The notes: a model not told the origin generated them from the letters alone. A stretch of DNA of 14,020 nt from Oscillospiraceae bacterium (GCA_009782665.1 WRIP01000021.1:1-14020); one strand, 5' to 3'. Positions 1 through 8,435 are shown, numbered from the stretch's first letter. A program made the numbers and translations.

Positions 1-2
1 TA

Positions 3-181
3 ATATGGAGGTTGGTGGCATCCCCTGTAATTCAATTGGCAAAGGAGGGGGCAATCACCAATGGCATAGTTGTTGGTAAATCGGGTTGTGATTTGGACAT
101 GACGATATCTGCGATATATGTGGTGAAGAAGGTTGTGTTCTATCACACGAGGAGTTTACTGAAAAAGTTGGACAAACAACA
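3..181 (+). other. Probable frameshifted 5' continuation of the first surface-protein gene
   Basis: The reading frame of the gene at 182 stays open upstream to 92. It encodes DDICDICGEEGC at 101-136, which closely matches DDTCSECGKSPC in the neighbouring surface protein (residues 72-83). This stretch is therefore very likely coding although it has no start codon. A TGA at 89-91 closes the frame. Just upstream, the frame starting at position 3 is open from the window edge and reads ...NGIVVGKSGCDLD. Adding one T to the TTT at 92-94 joins the two frames as GCDFGHDDICDICG. I infer that the gene starts left of the window and is split by a one-base loss, either real or a sequencing error. Confidence 0.55.
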
Positions 182-2935
182 ATGCTACAGGCTACATTGT
201 TGGAAACAACTCAAGATGAGATTATGACATCAGCAACAAACCAACAAACACAGGTCTATATTGTGACCTTCGTGGTTGACGGAGTAGAGGTTTCAAGCCA
301 GTCGGTTACCGAAGGTGATACCGTCACTAGACCGACAGATCCTAATAAAGATGGATATGAGTTTGTAAGCTGGAGATCATTTGAGCATGGAGCCTTTGAT
401 TTCAATACTCAGATTGATGGCGACCTAGAGCTCATAGCTTCCTTCTCAAGAGTAGAGAACCCAGAAATATATGATGATTACTGGAAAGCAGGTCCTGGCG
501 GCAGTATAGGGAGCTTCACCTGTCCCATATGCGGCAAGAACTCGATTGAGTTATTTGAACTCTACTACCATGCACTGCCAATGCCGAAGGATGTAAAATC
601 ACAACTCGCTCTCATAGTTGTTACTTGTAGTTGTGGTGCTGTGAGCGAATGGACAAACCGCAGTAATAACGGAACTACATTAACTGGACCCGGAGCCAAA
701 CCATCCTCCACAAACAATATACAGATGCAAAACTCTGCAATACTCAACGGAGTTATACTGACAGTGGAGTTCCTTCCTGGAACACATGGTTCGGTCAGTC
801 ATAACGGACCCGGACAGGTAAAAGACGAAACTGCATGGAAAAGTTCATGGGAACCTGCAGTATATCCTGAAGCCGGATACTATTTTATCGGTTGGGTAGA
901 TCAAGACGGAGTTCCTTACAAAAAGAATGATTCTAGTTACCCTGCAGTAATACATCAGTCATATACATTTACCGCAGTATACACCAACCTTACACCATAT
1001 ATAGTCTCCTACGATGCCAATGGAGGAGAAACTGCTCCGGTAGATGCAAACACATACTACGGCGATGAAACAGTAATTGTTAGCGATATACTGCCGGTAC
1101 GCGAAGGATATACCTTTGATGGTTGGCTCTTCGATGACATGATATATCAAGCTAGCAGCACCTTTGTAATGCCTAAGCATAATGTCTCCATGTATGCACA
1201 GTGGTCAATCAGAAATGATCTGGAATATAGGGTTGAATACTACTTTGATGGCGAAATAGACCACAACAAGACTAGAACATATACAAATATGACCTATGGT
1301 ACCGTAATCAACGAATATGCCTCAAAAATCTCTAAAGGATTTACCTTCGTTACTGATACCGCTCCGCTTACCATTGGCGCTTCAGAAAACGTTATTAAGG
1401 TGTACTACGCCTCAAGAGCAGACTTAGTTTATATCGTGAACTACTATTACGATAACGTAATCGACAACAGTAAAACCGAAGTTGTCTTCGACGTAACCTA
1501 CGGCAGTATAATTACAACCTATGAAGATAAACTGGAAGACGGATATGTTTTAGCAAGTGATACAACTCCTTTGCATATCGGTGGAAAGAGTAACATAATC
1601 AATGTGTACTATGTAAAGAGAACAGACCTGAGTTACTCGGTAGAGTACTACTATGACGGTGAACTCGATGTGAATAGGACAGACAGGTTCGAGAATCAGA
1701 CTTTCTCAACAGTAATCACTGAGTATATAGACAAGGTTATCGATGGATATGTCCTTACTAATGATACAGCTCCGATTTCGATTGGAACCAGTGAAAATAT
1801 AGTACAGGTATACTACGACAAGAGAACCGACCTTAGTTACTCGGTAGAATACTACTACGACGATGTAATAGATGAGAATAGGACGGAAGTCTTTGAAAAC
1901 CAAATCTACGGTTCAATCATTGAAGCATATCAGGATAATGTAATCGAAGGATATGAACTCACATCCACCGAAAATCTTCCTCTTGAAATCGATGTTGACC
2001 AAAACGTCATAAAGGTATACTACACAGCAACAGTATATACCATCAGTTACATCATGAACGATGGTACAAATCATGATAGCAATCCAAGCATATATACAGT
2101 TAATGACAGACCGATTGCTTTACTGAACCCGCTGAAAGCTGGATACAACTTTGAGGGTTGGCAAAATGAAGAGTCAGAGATAGTTGACTCGATAGATACT
2201 GATTCAATTGGTAACAGGGTGTTTACCGCAATTTGGACAGCTATTCCTGACGATGAAGTACTACAGGTGAGATTCGTGGACTGGGATGGTACATTACTCG
2301 GCGAGTACCATGTGAAGAGAGGAACATCCCTCAAGGCAGTTCAAACCCCGATACGCGATGGATTTGTTTTCTCGGGATGGGATTCCGATGCATACCTGAA
2401 TGTACAGAAAAACAGCACTATAACTGCTCTGTATCTACCGATGGGGGTTCAGAACCTAGTCAACGAAGAACTATTAGCTGAACAAGACTCAGTCAACACG
2501 ATCACCTTCTCGAATATCAATAGCACTATCGCCCCGGTTGAGACTATCTCTAAAAGAAATATTGATGATTCAATAGTTCCCCAGGCATCACTGCAGCCAT
2601 TATCCGACACATGGGCATTGCTCAACCTGATACTAGTGCTGGCTACGACCTTCTCTTCGATAGCTCTCATCACATCCAACTTCACAAACAAGAAAGATGA
2701 CAGCAATGATAAGAACAACCGCAAAGGATTGTTTGGAATACTGAGTGCTGCACTGGCGATATTTGCCATAGTATTGTTCCTCATTACCGAAAACCTTAAC
2801 AACACGATGGTGTTCACCGACAACTGGACACTCTGGATGGTTGACATAACACTTGTGCAGATAATCTTCTCCATCTTGTCGATAAGAAGACATGCAGAAG
2901 AAAACGAAGATCAGTATGAATCGGCAGGTATCTAA
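182..2935 (+). CDS. Repeat-rich surface protein with InlB-type and MucBP-like modules and a C-terminal 3-TM domain (5' end uncertain)
   Basis: This encodes 917 residues from the ATG at 182, a start I do not trust: there is no Shine-Dalgarno sequence, no signal peptide, and coding continues upstream. Modules in order are an InlB-type beta-grasp repeat (about 25-90, with GYEFVSW); a zinc-ribbon-like segment with CPICG at 114-118 and CSC at 149-151; two further InlB-like modules (about 190-345, with GYYFIGW and GYTFDGW); four tandem 68-residue MucBP-like repeats (346-617); and two more InlB-like modules (about 618-760, with GYNFEGW and GFVFSGW). A linker then leads to three hydrophobic helices at about 811-834, 850-868 and 884-901. 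Such repeats form elongated extracellular stalks in bacterial surface proteins. I infer a cell-surface or adhesin-like role, held by the membrane helices because no LPXTG motif is visible. The ligand is unknown. The C-terminal domain is homologous to that of the next gene. Confidence 0.8.
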   Translation: MLQATLLETTQDEIMTSATNQQTQVYIVTFVVDGVEVSSQSVTEGDTVTRPTDPNKDGYEFVSWRSFEHGAFDFNTQIDGDLELIASFSRVENPEIYDDYWKAGPGGSIGSFTCPICGKNSIELFELYYHALPMPKDVKSQLALIVVTCSCGAVSEWTNRSNNGTTLTGPGAKPSSTNNIQMQNSAILNGVILTVEFLPGTHGSVSHNGPGQVKDETAWKSSWEPAVYPEAGYYFIGWVDQDGVPYKKNDSSYPAVIHQSYTFTAVYTNLTPYIVSYDANGGETAPVDANTYYGDETVIVSDILPVREGYTFDGWLFDDMIYQASSTFVMPKHNVSMYAQWSIRNDLEYRVEYYFDGEIDHNKTRTYTNMTYGTVINEYASKISKGFTFVTDTAPLTIGASENVIKVYYASRADLVYIVNYYYDNVIDNSKTEVVFDVTYGSIITTYEDKLEDGYVLASDTTPLHIGGKSNIINVYYVKRTDLSYSVEYYYDGELDVNRTDRFENQTFSTVITEYIDKVIDGYVLTNDTAPISIGTSENIVQVYYDKRTDLSYSVEYYYDDVIDENRTEVFENQIYGSIIEAYQDNVIEGYELTSTENLPLEIDVDQNVIKVYYTATVYTISYIMNDGTNHDSNPSIYTVNDRPIALLNPLKAGYNFEGWQNEESEIVDSIDTDSIGNRVFTAIWTAIPDDEVLQVRFVDWDGTLLGEYHVKRGTSLKAVQTPIRDGFVFSGWDSDAYLNVQKNSTITALYLPMGVQNLVNEELLAEQDSVNTITFSNINSTIAPVETISKRNIDDSIVPQASLQPLSDTWALLNLILVLATTFSSIALITSNFTNKKDDSNDKNNRKGLFGILSAALAIFAIVLFLITENLNNTMVFTDNWTLWMVDITLVQIIFSILSIRRHAEENEDQYESAGI
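1217..2032 (+). repeat. Four tandem 204-bp (68-residue) MucBP-like repeats
   Basis: Four in-frame units start at 1217, 1421, 1625 and 1829, each exactly 204 bp. Every unit opens with DL-Y-V-YYYD or a close variant and closes with a xxNVIKVYY-type strand (for example ENVIKVYY and SNIINVYY). Units 3 and 4 are nearly identical in their first 40 bases, so they are the most recent duplicates. Unit 1 and the later part of unit 4 are the most diverged. This pattern is known from mucin-binding and related extracellular repeat domains, where copy number varies between strains. Confidence 0.85.
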
Positions 2936-2963
2936 ACGTCAAGCTAATAGCATATAACCTACC

Positions 2964-3002
2964 ATATGAAGAATACACCCCAATTGGGGTGTTTCTTCAT
3001 AT
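2964..3002 (+). terminator. Hairpin terminator after the first surface-protein gene
   Basis: A near-perfect inverted repeat begins 28 bp after the stop codon. The left arm ATATGAAGAATACACCCC pairs with GGGGTGTTTCTTCATAT, with one bulged T and a minimal AATT centre. The GC-rich core with flanking A-rich and T-rich arms is the shape of a Rho-independent terminator that can work in both directions. The right arm is the same as that of the hairpin at 4321-4357. Confidence 0.8.
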
Positions 3003-3237
3003 ATAGACAAAAGAGGAGTTGCATTTACGTCAAGCGGATGCATCGATATGGTGTTGGTGGAATACGTTTTTATTTGATATCACTGTTAGATAGATGCAAA
3101 TGGTTACATATATAAATAAATATTTCTGAAAAGAATGATAAATGACACCAAAAAACTTAATCTCACCCTCGAATAATATATCAGTAAGAAAAAAGTTGAC
3201 ATCGAGTCAACCAAAACAAAAAGATAGGGGAAAGAAA
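3003..3237. other. Intergenic region upstream of the second surface-protein gene
   Basis: This 235-bp gap is AT-rich and has no convincing gene. An ATG at 3142 is in frame with the next gene but would put 32 lysine-rich, low-complexity residues before a normal signal peptide, so it is not used here. The region contains GTTGAC-N5-GTCAAC at 3195-3211, which overlaps a TTGACA (3196-3201) that could be a -35 box. No good -10 partner is visible at 17 bp, so the promoter is not placed. An AGGGGAAAG ribosome binding site at 3225-3233 precedes the ATG at 3238. Confidence 0.5.
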
Positions 3238-4296
3238 ATGAGAAAGAGATTTACAGCAAAGACCAAGAAAATGTTAGCAATTGTGTTAGTTATTATGTTA
3301 GCCCTAGCTTCAATTCCGATGATAGCGTTTGCTGAAGGTAATGAACAGAATCCTGATGGCGATCCTGGTTTTGCTCAAAATCAAATTCTGAGTTTAGCCA
3401 ATGGAGAGTCGAGGGGTGGCCAGATAGCTATCAATAATAATAGTGTTACGGATGATACCTGTTCTGAATGCGGAAAAAGCCCGTGTGAATGTGAACATCC
3501 CGATGACCCAGGTGAACCTGACGATCCCGGTGATGATGGCGGAGACAATAGAATACCCGCAATTAACGGTAACGTAGGTAACAACTCAGAGGTCATTTGG
3601 AATTCAACTACAACTGGTGATGATTCAAACCTCCGTAATTCAGTTACTACCCAGGAGACAAATAGAAACAGAACAACAGTCACACAAGAGCAACTACCCG
3701 ACGCTTCACTCGAACTAGAGGCGAATCATAACAGATATGCAACATCAACTGCTAGTTCCATGAACTACCAGACCGGAGTTACCGCACGCAGTGCATATAG
3801 TTTCGATATAGGTGATAAGATTAAGTCAACCTTGGTAGACTCAAACGCTAGTACAGCAGTAGATAGTTCCTTCGAAGAAGAGTTATTCATCCTTCAGTAC
3901 ATAGGACTTGCCAATCAACCCATAACTGCTATTACCGTCAAGACAGGAAATAGCTGGGCAGTCTTAAATCTGATACTGACAATAGCCACAGCACTCATCG
4001 CAATGACCCTCATAGTAGCCAACCTCAAGCACAAGAAGGACACTGAACATAGTGATGATCAAAGAAGCAACCACAGCGAATTGTTCAAGTTCTCAAGTCT
4101 TATTCCGATGGCAGTTGCAATAGTACTCTTCTTCCTGACAGAAGACATGAGCAGAAAAATGATATTCACCGATAGCTACACGGTATGGATGGTGGCAATA
4201 GTATTGATACAAACAGTAATAGCCTTCATCTCAACCAAGAAGCAATCAGAAGATAATGATAAAGCAGCGGAAATAACCAATCCTTTCTATAGCTAA
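3238..4296 (+). CDS. Secreted, membrane-anchored surface protein with a Cys-rich motif and C-terminal 3-TM domain
   Basis: This encodes 352 residues from the ATG at 3238, chosen because AGGGG lies a few bases upstream and the protein then begins with a classical signal peptide. That peptide has a basic start (MRKR), a hydrophobic core at about 12-29, and predicted cleavage after AFA at 32/33. The mature part has a compact Cys motif, CSECGKSPCECEH (C75, C78, C83, C85, H87), that could bind a metal. A DDPGEPDDPG linker follows, then a long Asn/Thr/Ser-rich region without a recognised fold. Three hydrophobic helices follow at about 240-263, 284-302 and 313-332. This C-terminal part aligns with that of the preceding protein (WA-LNLIL, IVLF-LTE, FTD--T-WMV). 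I infer that it displays an extracellular region on the membrane. Function is unknown; it may be a partner or shortened paralogue of the first protein. Confidence 0.8.
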   Translation: MRKRFTAKTKKMLAIVLVIMLALASIPMIAFAEGNEQNPDGDPGFAQNQILSLANGESRGGQIAINNNSVTDDTCSECGKSPCECEHPDDPGEPDDPGDDGGDNRIPAINGNVGNNSEVIWNSTTTGDDSNLRNSVTTQETNRNRTTVTQEQLPDASLELEANHNRYATSTASSMNYQTGVTARSAYSFDIGDKIKSTLVDSNASTAVDSSFEEELFILQYIGLANQPITAITVKTGNSWAVLNLILTIATALIAMTLIVANLKHKKDTEHSDDQRSNHSELFKFSSLIPMAVAIVLFFLTEDMSRKMIFTDSYTVWMVAIVLIQTVIAFISTKKQSEDNDKAAEITNPFYS

Positions 4297-4320
4297 TCTC
4301 ATTTCTGCACCATTTCAACT

Positions 4321-4357
4321 CCATGAAGAAACACCCCTTTGGGGTGTTTCTTCATGG
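4321..4357 (+). terminator. Perfect 17-bp hairpin terminator after the second surface-protein gene
   Basis: CCATGAAGAAACACCCC pairs perfectly with GGGGTGTTTCTTCATGG around a TTT loop, 25 bp after the stop codon. It is a strong Rho-independent-type hairpin, probably bidirectional. Fifteen bases of the right arm (GGGGTGTTTCTTCAT) are identical to the terminator after the previous gene. Confidence 0.85.
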
Positions 4358-4484
4358 GAACTCTCTTTGTACTGGTTGGTGAAGCGTGATGGTCTTTTTA
4401 TTTATCAACTAATCATTCTACTAAGTTTTTCTTAAAAACTCTTTATAAATAAGTGTTGACATCCCAAAAAGCTTTGAAGCAATA

Positions 4485-5805
4485 ATGATAAAGGTATGCT
4501 TAGTTTTTATGCTAATCCCGATACTTAATAGCTTATTTGTGGCACTAAATGTTGAATACTACACCCGTTGGTTCTTTATGCCAACCCTCATTATATGCTC
4601 TACATCTGTTAAAACGTTAGAAGATAAAGAGTTGTCTTTCAAAAAAGGAAATATTGCATATGTAGTATTATGGAGATTGTTTTTTCTTATATATTTATGG
4701 TTCAGACTTTATTTCAAGGTAGCATTTTTCTACAATTTAGTTATAGTAACAATATCTCTAGTCATCAGTATAGGTGGGTTTATACTTACTCTATTTGTCA
4801 GACATATTCAAAAGAAAAGATATGCATACACACTAATGACAGTCGGGGTTATAGTCTTTTCTATTACGTGTGGTGCATATAACATATATTTGATGCATAA
4901 GTGTTGGGGTTCGCATCCTGAAGCACCCAGTATTTTGTATGCTGTAGATGAAAACTTCTATTTACCTACTGAAGATCAATATTTTCGAATAGATTCTGAC
5001 GGTTACCATTTCTACAATATAGGAACTATGGTTAATCTACCTTCTATAGATTCTTTTTCCAGCACCATTCAACCATCAATATTTGAACTATATGATCTCT
5101 TAGGAGAACCTCGTAGTGTAATAAGTGATTTTCCTTCAGAAAAGTATGGTTATAGAGCTTTTCTTTCAACAAAGTACTGGTTGCGTTATGGTGAGACATC
5201 AGAAGTAAAACAAAACTTAGGGTATATATCACACTCAACTCAAGCAGGGTTTCATGTGTTTGAGAATGAATGGACATTCCACTCGGATACTGTTATGATG
5301 CATATATAACTGAAAATGAGTTTAGGAACCTACCAACAGAAATAAAACATCTTGTTTTAGTAAGAGCGTTTATACTTGATGACGTAACTGCAAAAAAGTA
5401 TGAGGGGTTATAGATAAACTCTCCGACATTGAAAAAACTACCCATGCAGATTTCCTATTAGCAGTTGAAGCTCGAAGAGCTTCAAGCGCAACGACATCAT
5501 ATAGGACAAAAACTGGATACACTGTTAGAATATCTATAGACAAAGATAACCTCGTGTTTTTATCTATCCCTTGGGATAAGGGTTGGTCAGTTACCGTTAA
5601 CAATAAAGAATGTGTAATCGAAAAAGTAACGGGTGGATTAATGGCTGTATGGTGCGAACAGGGAGAGAATGAAATTGTCCTTAAATATACTCCACCCGGA
5701 CTAACACTTGGATTTTGGTTGAGTTTTTCAGCTATATTAGGGTTAGCATTATTAATAGTAATGCAAAACTATAAAAAAAGGAGAGCTTTGATGTTTCATG
5801 AATAA
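4485..5805 (+). pseudogene. Truncated, twice-frameshifted YfhO-family membrane protein remnant
   Basis: YfhO-family proteins are large polytopic membrane proteins; B. subtilis YfhO acts in sugar modification of lipoteichoic acid. They usually exceed 800 residues, whereas about 440 are left here. The first piece (4485-5309) starts inside the family pattern with NSLFVALNVEYYTRWFFMP, then several membrane helices, then the DQYFRID and FLSTKYWLRY region. After GFHVFENE (ending near 5270) the homology moves to another frame, DIPLGYCYDAYITENEF (5273-5323), and runs to a TAG at 5411. From about 5404 it moves again to the frame ending at 5805, with SIPWDKGWSVTVN, GLMAVW and a final helix. Each break is repaired by one added base: A near 5268-5270 and G at 5404-5407. 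Homology may reach back to about 4452 (VDIPKSFEAIMIK), just after the terminator, so the N-terminal half is absent here. It is probably non-functional. Confidence 0.8.
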
Positions 5806-6027
5806 ATATTTTAGGTACAGATACTTGTAAAAATACGCAACAGTTTGTATACTCTATTTATCGCATGATAAAAGCAACATTTTGTCAGATAGCTATCTGA
5901 CATCGCAAGACAGGTCGGATGATAACACAACGAAAGGACAGTTCGACAACCGGATAGGTTCTTATTCAAATTTGTTTAGGTATACAGTAAATCGTTTGGA
6001 AACATTTTTATTCTCATGTATTAATCA
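5806..6027. other. Intergenic region ahead of the NRPS cluster
   Basis: This 222-bp stretch separates the YfhO remnant from the acyl ligase gene. I see no gene in it. Its main feature is the perfect palindrome at 5883-5902. A TTGGAA (5996-6001) and TATTAA (6019-6024) with a 17-bp gap resemble promoter boxes but sit too close to the first ATG to be convincing unless translation starts at the later ATG at 6040. Confidence 0.5.
5883..5902. promoter_or_regulatory. Perfect 20-bp palindrome, candidate operator
   Basis: TGTCAGATAGCTATCTGACA equals its own reverse complement over all 20 bases. It lies 126 bp before the acyl ligase, the first gene of the apparent cluster, and is not followed by a T-run. 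A dimeric regulator site is therefore more likely than a terminator. The outer half-sites TGTCA/TGACA recur in the inverted repeat upstream of the carrier protein gene (9654-9682). The regulator is not in the window. Confidence 0.5.
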
Positions 6028-7677
6028 ATGGTGATTGAGATGAAAAGCCCTCGCATTTTTACCGATTTAGAACCGTTTTCCAATCTAAAAGAATTAGTTA
6101 ACATCTCAGCTCAAAGACACGGTGAAGCTAATGCTTTTTGCTTTGAGCGAAAAAAAGAGTTAGTTAACATCAGCTACATCAAATTCAAAGATAATGTCGA
6201 AGCATTGTCAACATATATATATTCACTGGGGTTTGCCAATTCCAAACTGGCAGTCATCGGTGAAAACTCATACGAATGGATAGTCTCCTACTTAGCTACA
6301 GTGACTTCCGGAAACATAATAGTACCACTCGACAGAGATCTGTCTGCAGACGTAGCAGCTACGTTACTTGCAGATTCTGCTGCGGAGGTACTATTTTTTT
6401 CTGACTCATACTCAGATATGTTGGAAATCCTACAGAATAAATGCAAGCAGATTAAGCATTTCATTCCCTTTAGCAGTCTGACCGAGCTTATGGAAAAGGG
6501 CAGAGCCCTTATCCTGGAAGGGAAAAGAGATGCCATTGATATTACTATCGATGATAACAGTATGTCTACACTCATGTATACCTCAGGTACAACCGGAACG
6601 CTCAAAGGCGTTATGCTCTCACATAAGAACCTTTCCAGCAACACCGTGTCCTGCAGACACTATGTAAAGGTAAGAGGACATAGTATGTTAGTGCTGCCGC
6701 TGCATCACTCCTTTGGGTTTACCACCTGTGTGCTCTACTATCTCTACACCGGTAGTACGCTCTGCATCAATAGTAGCTTGAAACGGATAAAGGATGATTT
6801 TCTGAAATTTAAACCCTACAATGTGTTCATGGTTCCGCTCATTGTCGAATCCGTATACAAACGGATATGGACATCAGCAGAGGAGAGCGGTAAAGACAAG
6901 CAGCTGAAAAGCATGATTAAGCTCAGCAACGGGTTTAGGAAGATAGGCATCGACCTCCGAAGAGTATTATTCAAATCAGTCATAGCACAGTTTGGCGGTA
7001 ATTTCGAGTACATAATTACCGGAGGTGCTCCAATCGACGATATCTATATTAAAGGGTTGTGTGACATCGGAATAGAAACGGTCAACGGATACGGTATTAC
7101 CGAGTGTTCACCGGTTGTTTCGGTCAACCGACTCGGTAATAACAGAATCGGTAGTGCCGGAGAGGTCTACACCTGTTGTCAGGTGAAAATCATTGATGCC
7201 GATGAAGACGGTTTCGGTGAGATTTTAGTCAAGGGTGACAATGTCATGCTGGGATACTACGGCAATCAACAGCTTACAGACGAGACGTTAATAGACGGTT
7301 GGTTCAGAACCGGAGATATAGGGTACCTTGATAACGATAACTTCATATATATCACCGGAAGAAAGAAGAGTATGATAGTGCTCAGTAACGGTAAAAACGT
7401 CTACCCGGAAGATATTGAAGTTCAGATGCTTCGCGAGATCCCGTATATCACCGAAGTCATTGTAAGGCAGCAGGATAATCAGCTCATTGCAGAGATGTAT
7501 CTTGAATCGTTAGCTAATCCAGATTTATCTCAGGAAAACAGACAGGACATCTTAGATGATCTGGCAGAGGATATACGACAGCTCAACGCGAAGTTAACCT
7601 CATACAAAAGGATATCCGATATCGTGATACGAGAAACCGAGTTTGACAAAACCACCACCAAGAAAATTAAACGTTAG
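6028..7677 (+). CDS. Stand-alone acyl-activating AMP ligase (long-chain fatty-acid-CoA-ligase-like)
   Basis: This is a 549-residue ANL-superfamily adenylating enzyme. The P-loop-like A3 motif TSGTTGTLKG is at 185-194, and GYGITECSP at 354-362 is typical of long-chain acyl-CoA synthetases. TGD is at 428-430, GRKKS and NGKNVYPEDIE follow, and the C-terminal A10 lysine lies in TTTKKIKR (K546) at the very end. Such enzymes activate a carboxylic acid as its adenylate and pass it to CoA or to a carrier-protein arm. Because a phosphopantetheinyl transferase, a stand-alone carrier protein and an NRPS starting with a condensation domain follow, I infer that it loads a fatty acid onto the carrier protein to start lipopeptide synthesis. 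A primary-metabolism acyl-CoA ligase is the alternative. The start is uncertain: ATGs at 6028 and 6040 both lack a strong ribosome binding site. Confidence 0.82.
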   Translation: MVIEMKSPRIFTDLEPFSNLKELVNISAQRHGEANAFCFERKKELVNISYIKFKDNVEALSTYIYSLGFANSKLAVIGENSYEWIVSYLATVTSGNIIVPLDRDLSADVAATLLADSAAEVLFFSDSYSDMLEILQNKCKQIKHFIPFSSLTELMEKGRALILEGKRDAIDITIDDNSMSTLMYTSGTTGTLKGVMLSHKNLSSNTVSCRHYVKVRGHSMLVLPLHHSFGFTTCVLYYLYTGSTLCINSSLKRIKDDFLKFKPYNVFMVPLIVESVYKRIWTSAEESGKDKQLKSMIKLSNGFRKIGIDLRRVLFKSVIAQFGGNFEYIITGGAPIDDIYIKGLCDIGIETVNGYGITECSPVVSVNRLGNNRIGSAGEVYTCCQVKIIDADEDGFGEILVKGDNVMLGYYGNQQLTDETLIDGWFRTGDIGYLDNDNFIYITGRKKSMIVLSNGKNVYPEDIEVQMLREIPYITEVIVRQQDNQLIAEMYLESLANPDLSQENRQDILDDLAEDIRQLNAKLTSYKRISDIVIRETEFDKTTTKKIKR

Positions 7678-7693
7678 TCAGAAAGAAACACAT

Positions 7694-8359
7694 ATGCCGG
7701 AAGAAAACCATACTTTACTTCATACAGATCTACAACTATCTGATATTTCTATATTCAGAATATATGAAACGATTACCGATGAACCCCCTTTAGCATTTAT
7801 TTATCTCTGCAGTGGTATTGATGAAATAGAGCAGGGCTATATTGACCGGAATCTCACACGACTGCCTGCCGTACGTAGGGAGAAATGCTTAAGATATATG
7901 TTCCTCAAGGATAGGGCAGCCTGCCTGTTGTCATATCTGATGCTTCAGGACGCTTTAGCTAATCACTACGCTAGCATAAATACAATAGATTTCGATATCA
8001 ACGAACACGGTAAGCCCTATCTATCCGATAACAAGGATGTGTTCTTCAGTATAAGTCACACAAAAAATATTGTAGCGGTCGCAGTAGCAGATTTTGAGAT
8101 TGGATTGGATATCGAGGCGACAAGAGACGCAGGTACAAGCCTCATCGAGATGGTAGCATCGCCATCGGAGCAGGAAACTATTAAGACTGCATCAGATAAG
8201 CAAACAGCCTTTATGAGGCTCTGGACCATGAAGGAGAGTTATGCCAAAGCTCATGGTATTTCGGTAGCTTCGATTCTTAAAAAGGACATACCAAACGATG
8301 GATTTCTATTTCTCGATAGCCGCTCATATCATATGGCAGTCTATCTTGGGAGGAGATGA
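7694..8359 (+). CDS. Sfp-type 4'-phosphopantetheinyl transferase
   Basis: This encodes 221 residues. It transfers the phosphopantetheine arm from CoA to the conserved serine of carrier domains, switching them to the active form. The family signature is present: KPYLSDNKDVFFSISHTKN, GLDIEA with metal-binding D139 and E141, and WTMKESYAK with K180, E181 and K185. The length suits the Sfp/Gsp class rather than the shorter AcpS class. I start it at the ATG at 7694, 16 bp after the ligase stop codon. An earlier in-frame ATG at 7643 would overlap the ligase and add a lysine/proline-rich leader. Close spacing makes it translationally linked with the ligase. The likely substrates are the carrier protein at 9707 and the T domains of the NRPS. 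Confidence 0.88.
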   Translation: MPEENHTLLHTDLQLSDISIFRIYETITDEPPLAFIYLCSGIDEIEQGYIDRNLTRLPAVRREKCLRYMFLKDRAACLLSYLMLQDALANHYASINTIDFDINEHGKPYLSDNKDVFFSISHTKNIVAVAVADFEIGLDIEATRDAGTSLIEMVASPSEQETIKTASDKQTAFMRLWTMKESYAKAHGISVASILKKDIPNDGFLFLDSRSYHMAVYLGRR

Positions 8360-8435
8360 AAAGAAAATCTAGGATTAAATAGATTCTAAACACGTTCTTA
8401 GTGTAACAATAAAAAATGTTTGAGTTAAAAACAAG

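Noticed and set aside
1217..2032. Regular repeats as a CRISPR array
   Set aside because: The 204-bp units are in-frame, diverged protein repeats without short identical repeats or spacers.
2449..2874. Open frame of 141 codons on the minus strand
   Set aside because: It is the complement of the C-terminal membrane region of the first surface protein, and the hydrophobic look is a mirror effect.
3142..3237. Earlier start for the second surface protein
   Set aside because: It has no ribosome binding site and would bury a normal signal peptide 32 residues inside the protein.
4424..4440. AGTTTTT-CTT-AAAAACT hairpin
   Set aside because: It is a seven-pair, almost purely AT stem next to a much stronger terminator, and this is easily expected by chance in AT-rich DNA.
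5996..6024. TTGGAA / TATTAA promoter-like boxes with a 17-bp gap
   Set aside because: Transcription would start at or after the first ATG of the ligase, so it is not listed as a promoter without mapped starts.
7643..7693. Earlier start for the phosphopantetheinyl transferase
   Set aside because: It overlaps the end of the ligase gene and adds residues unlike the family.
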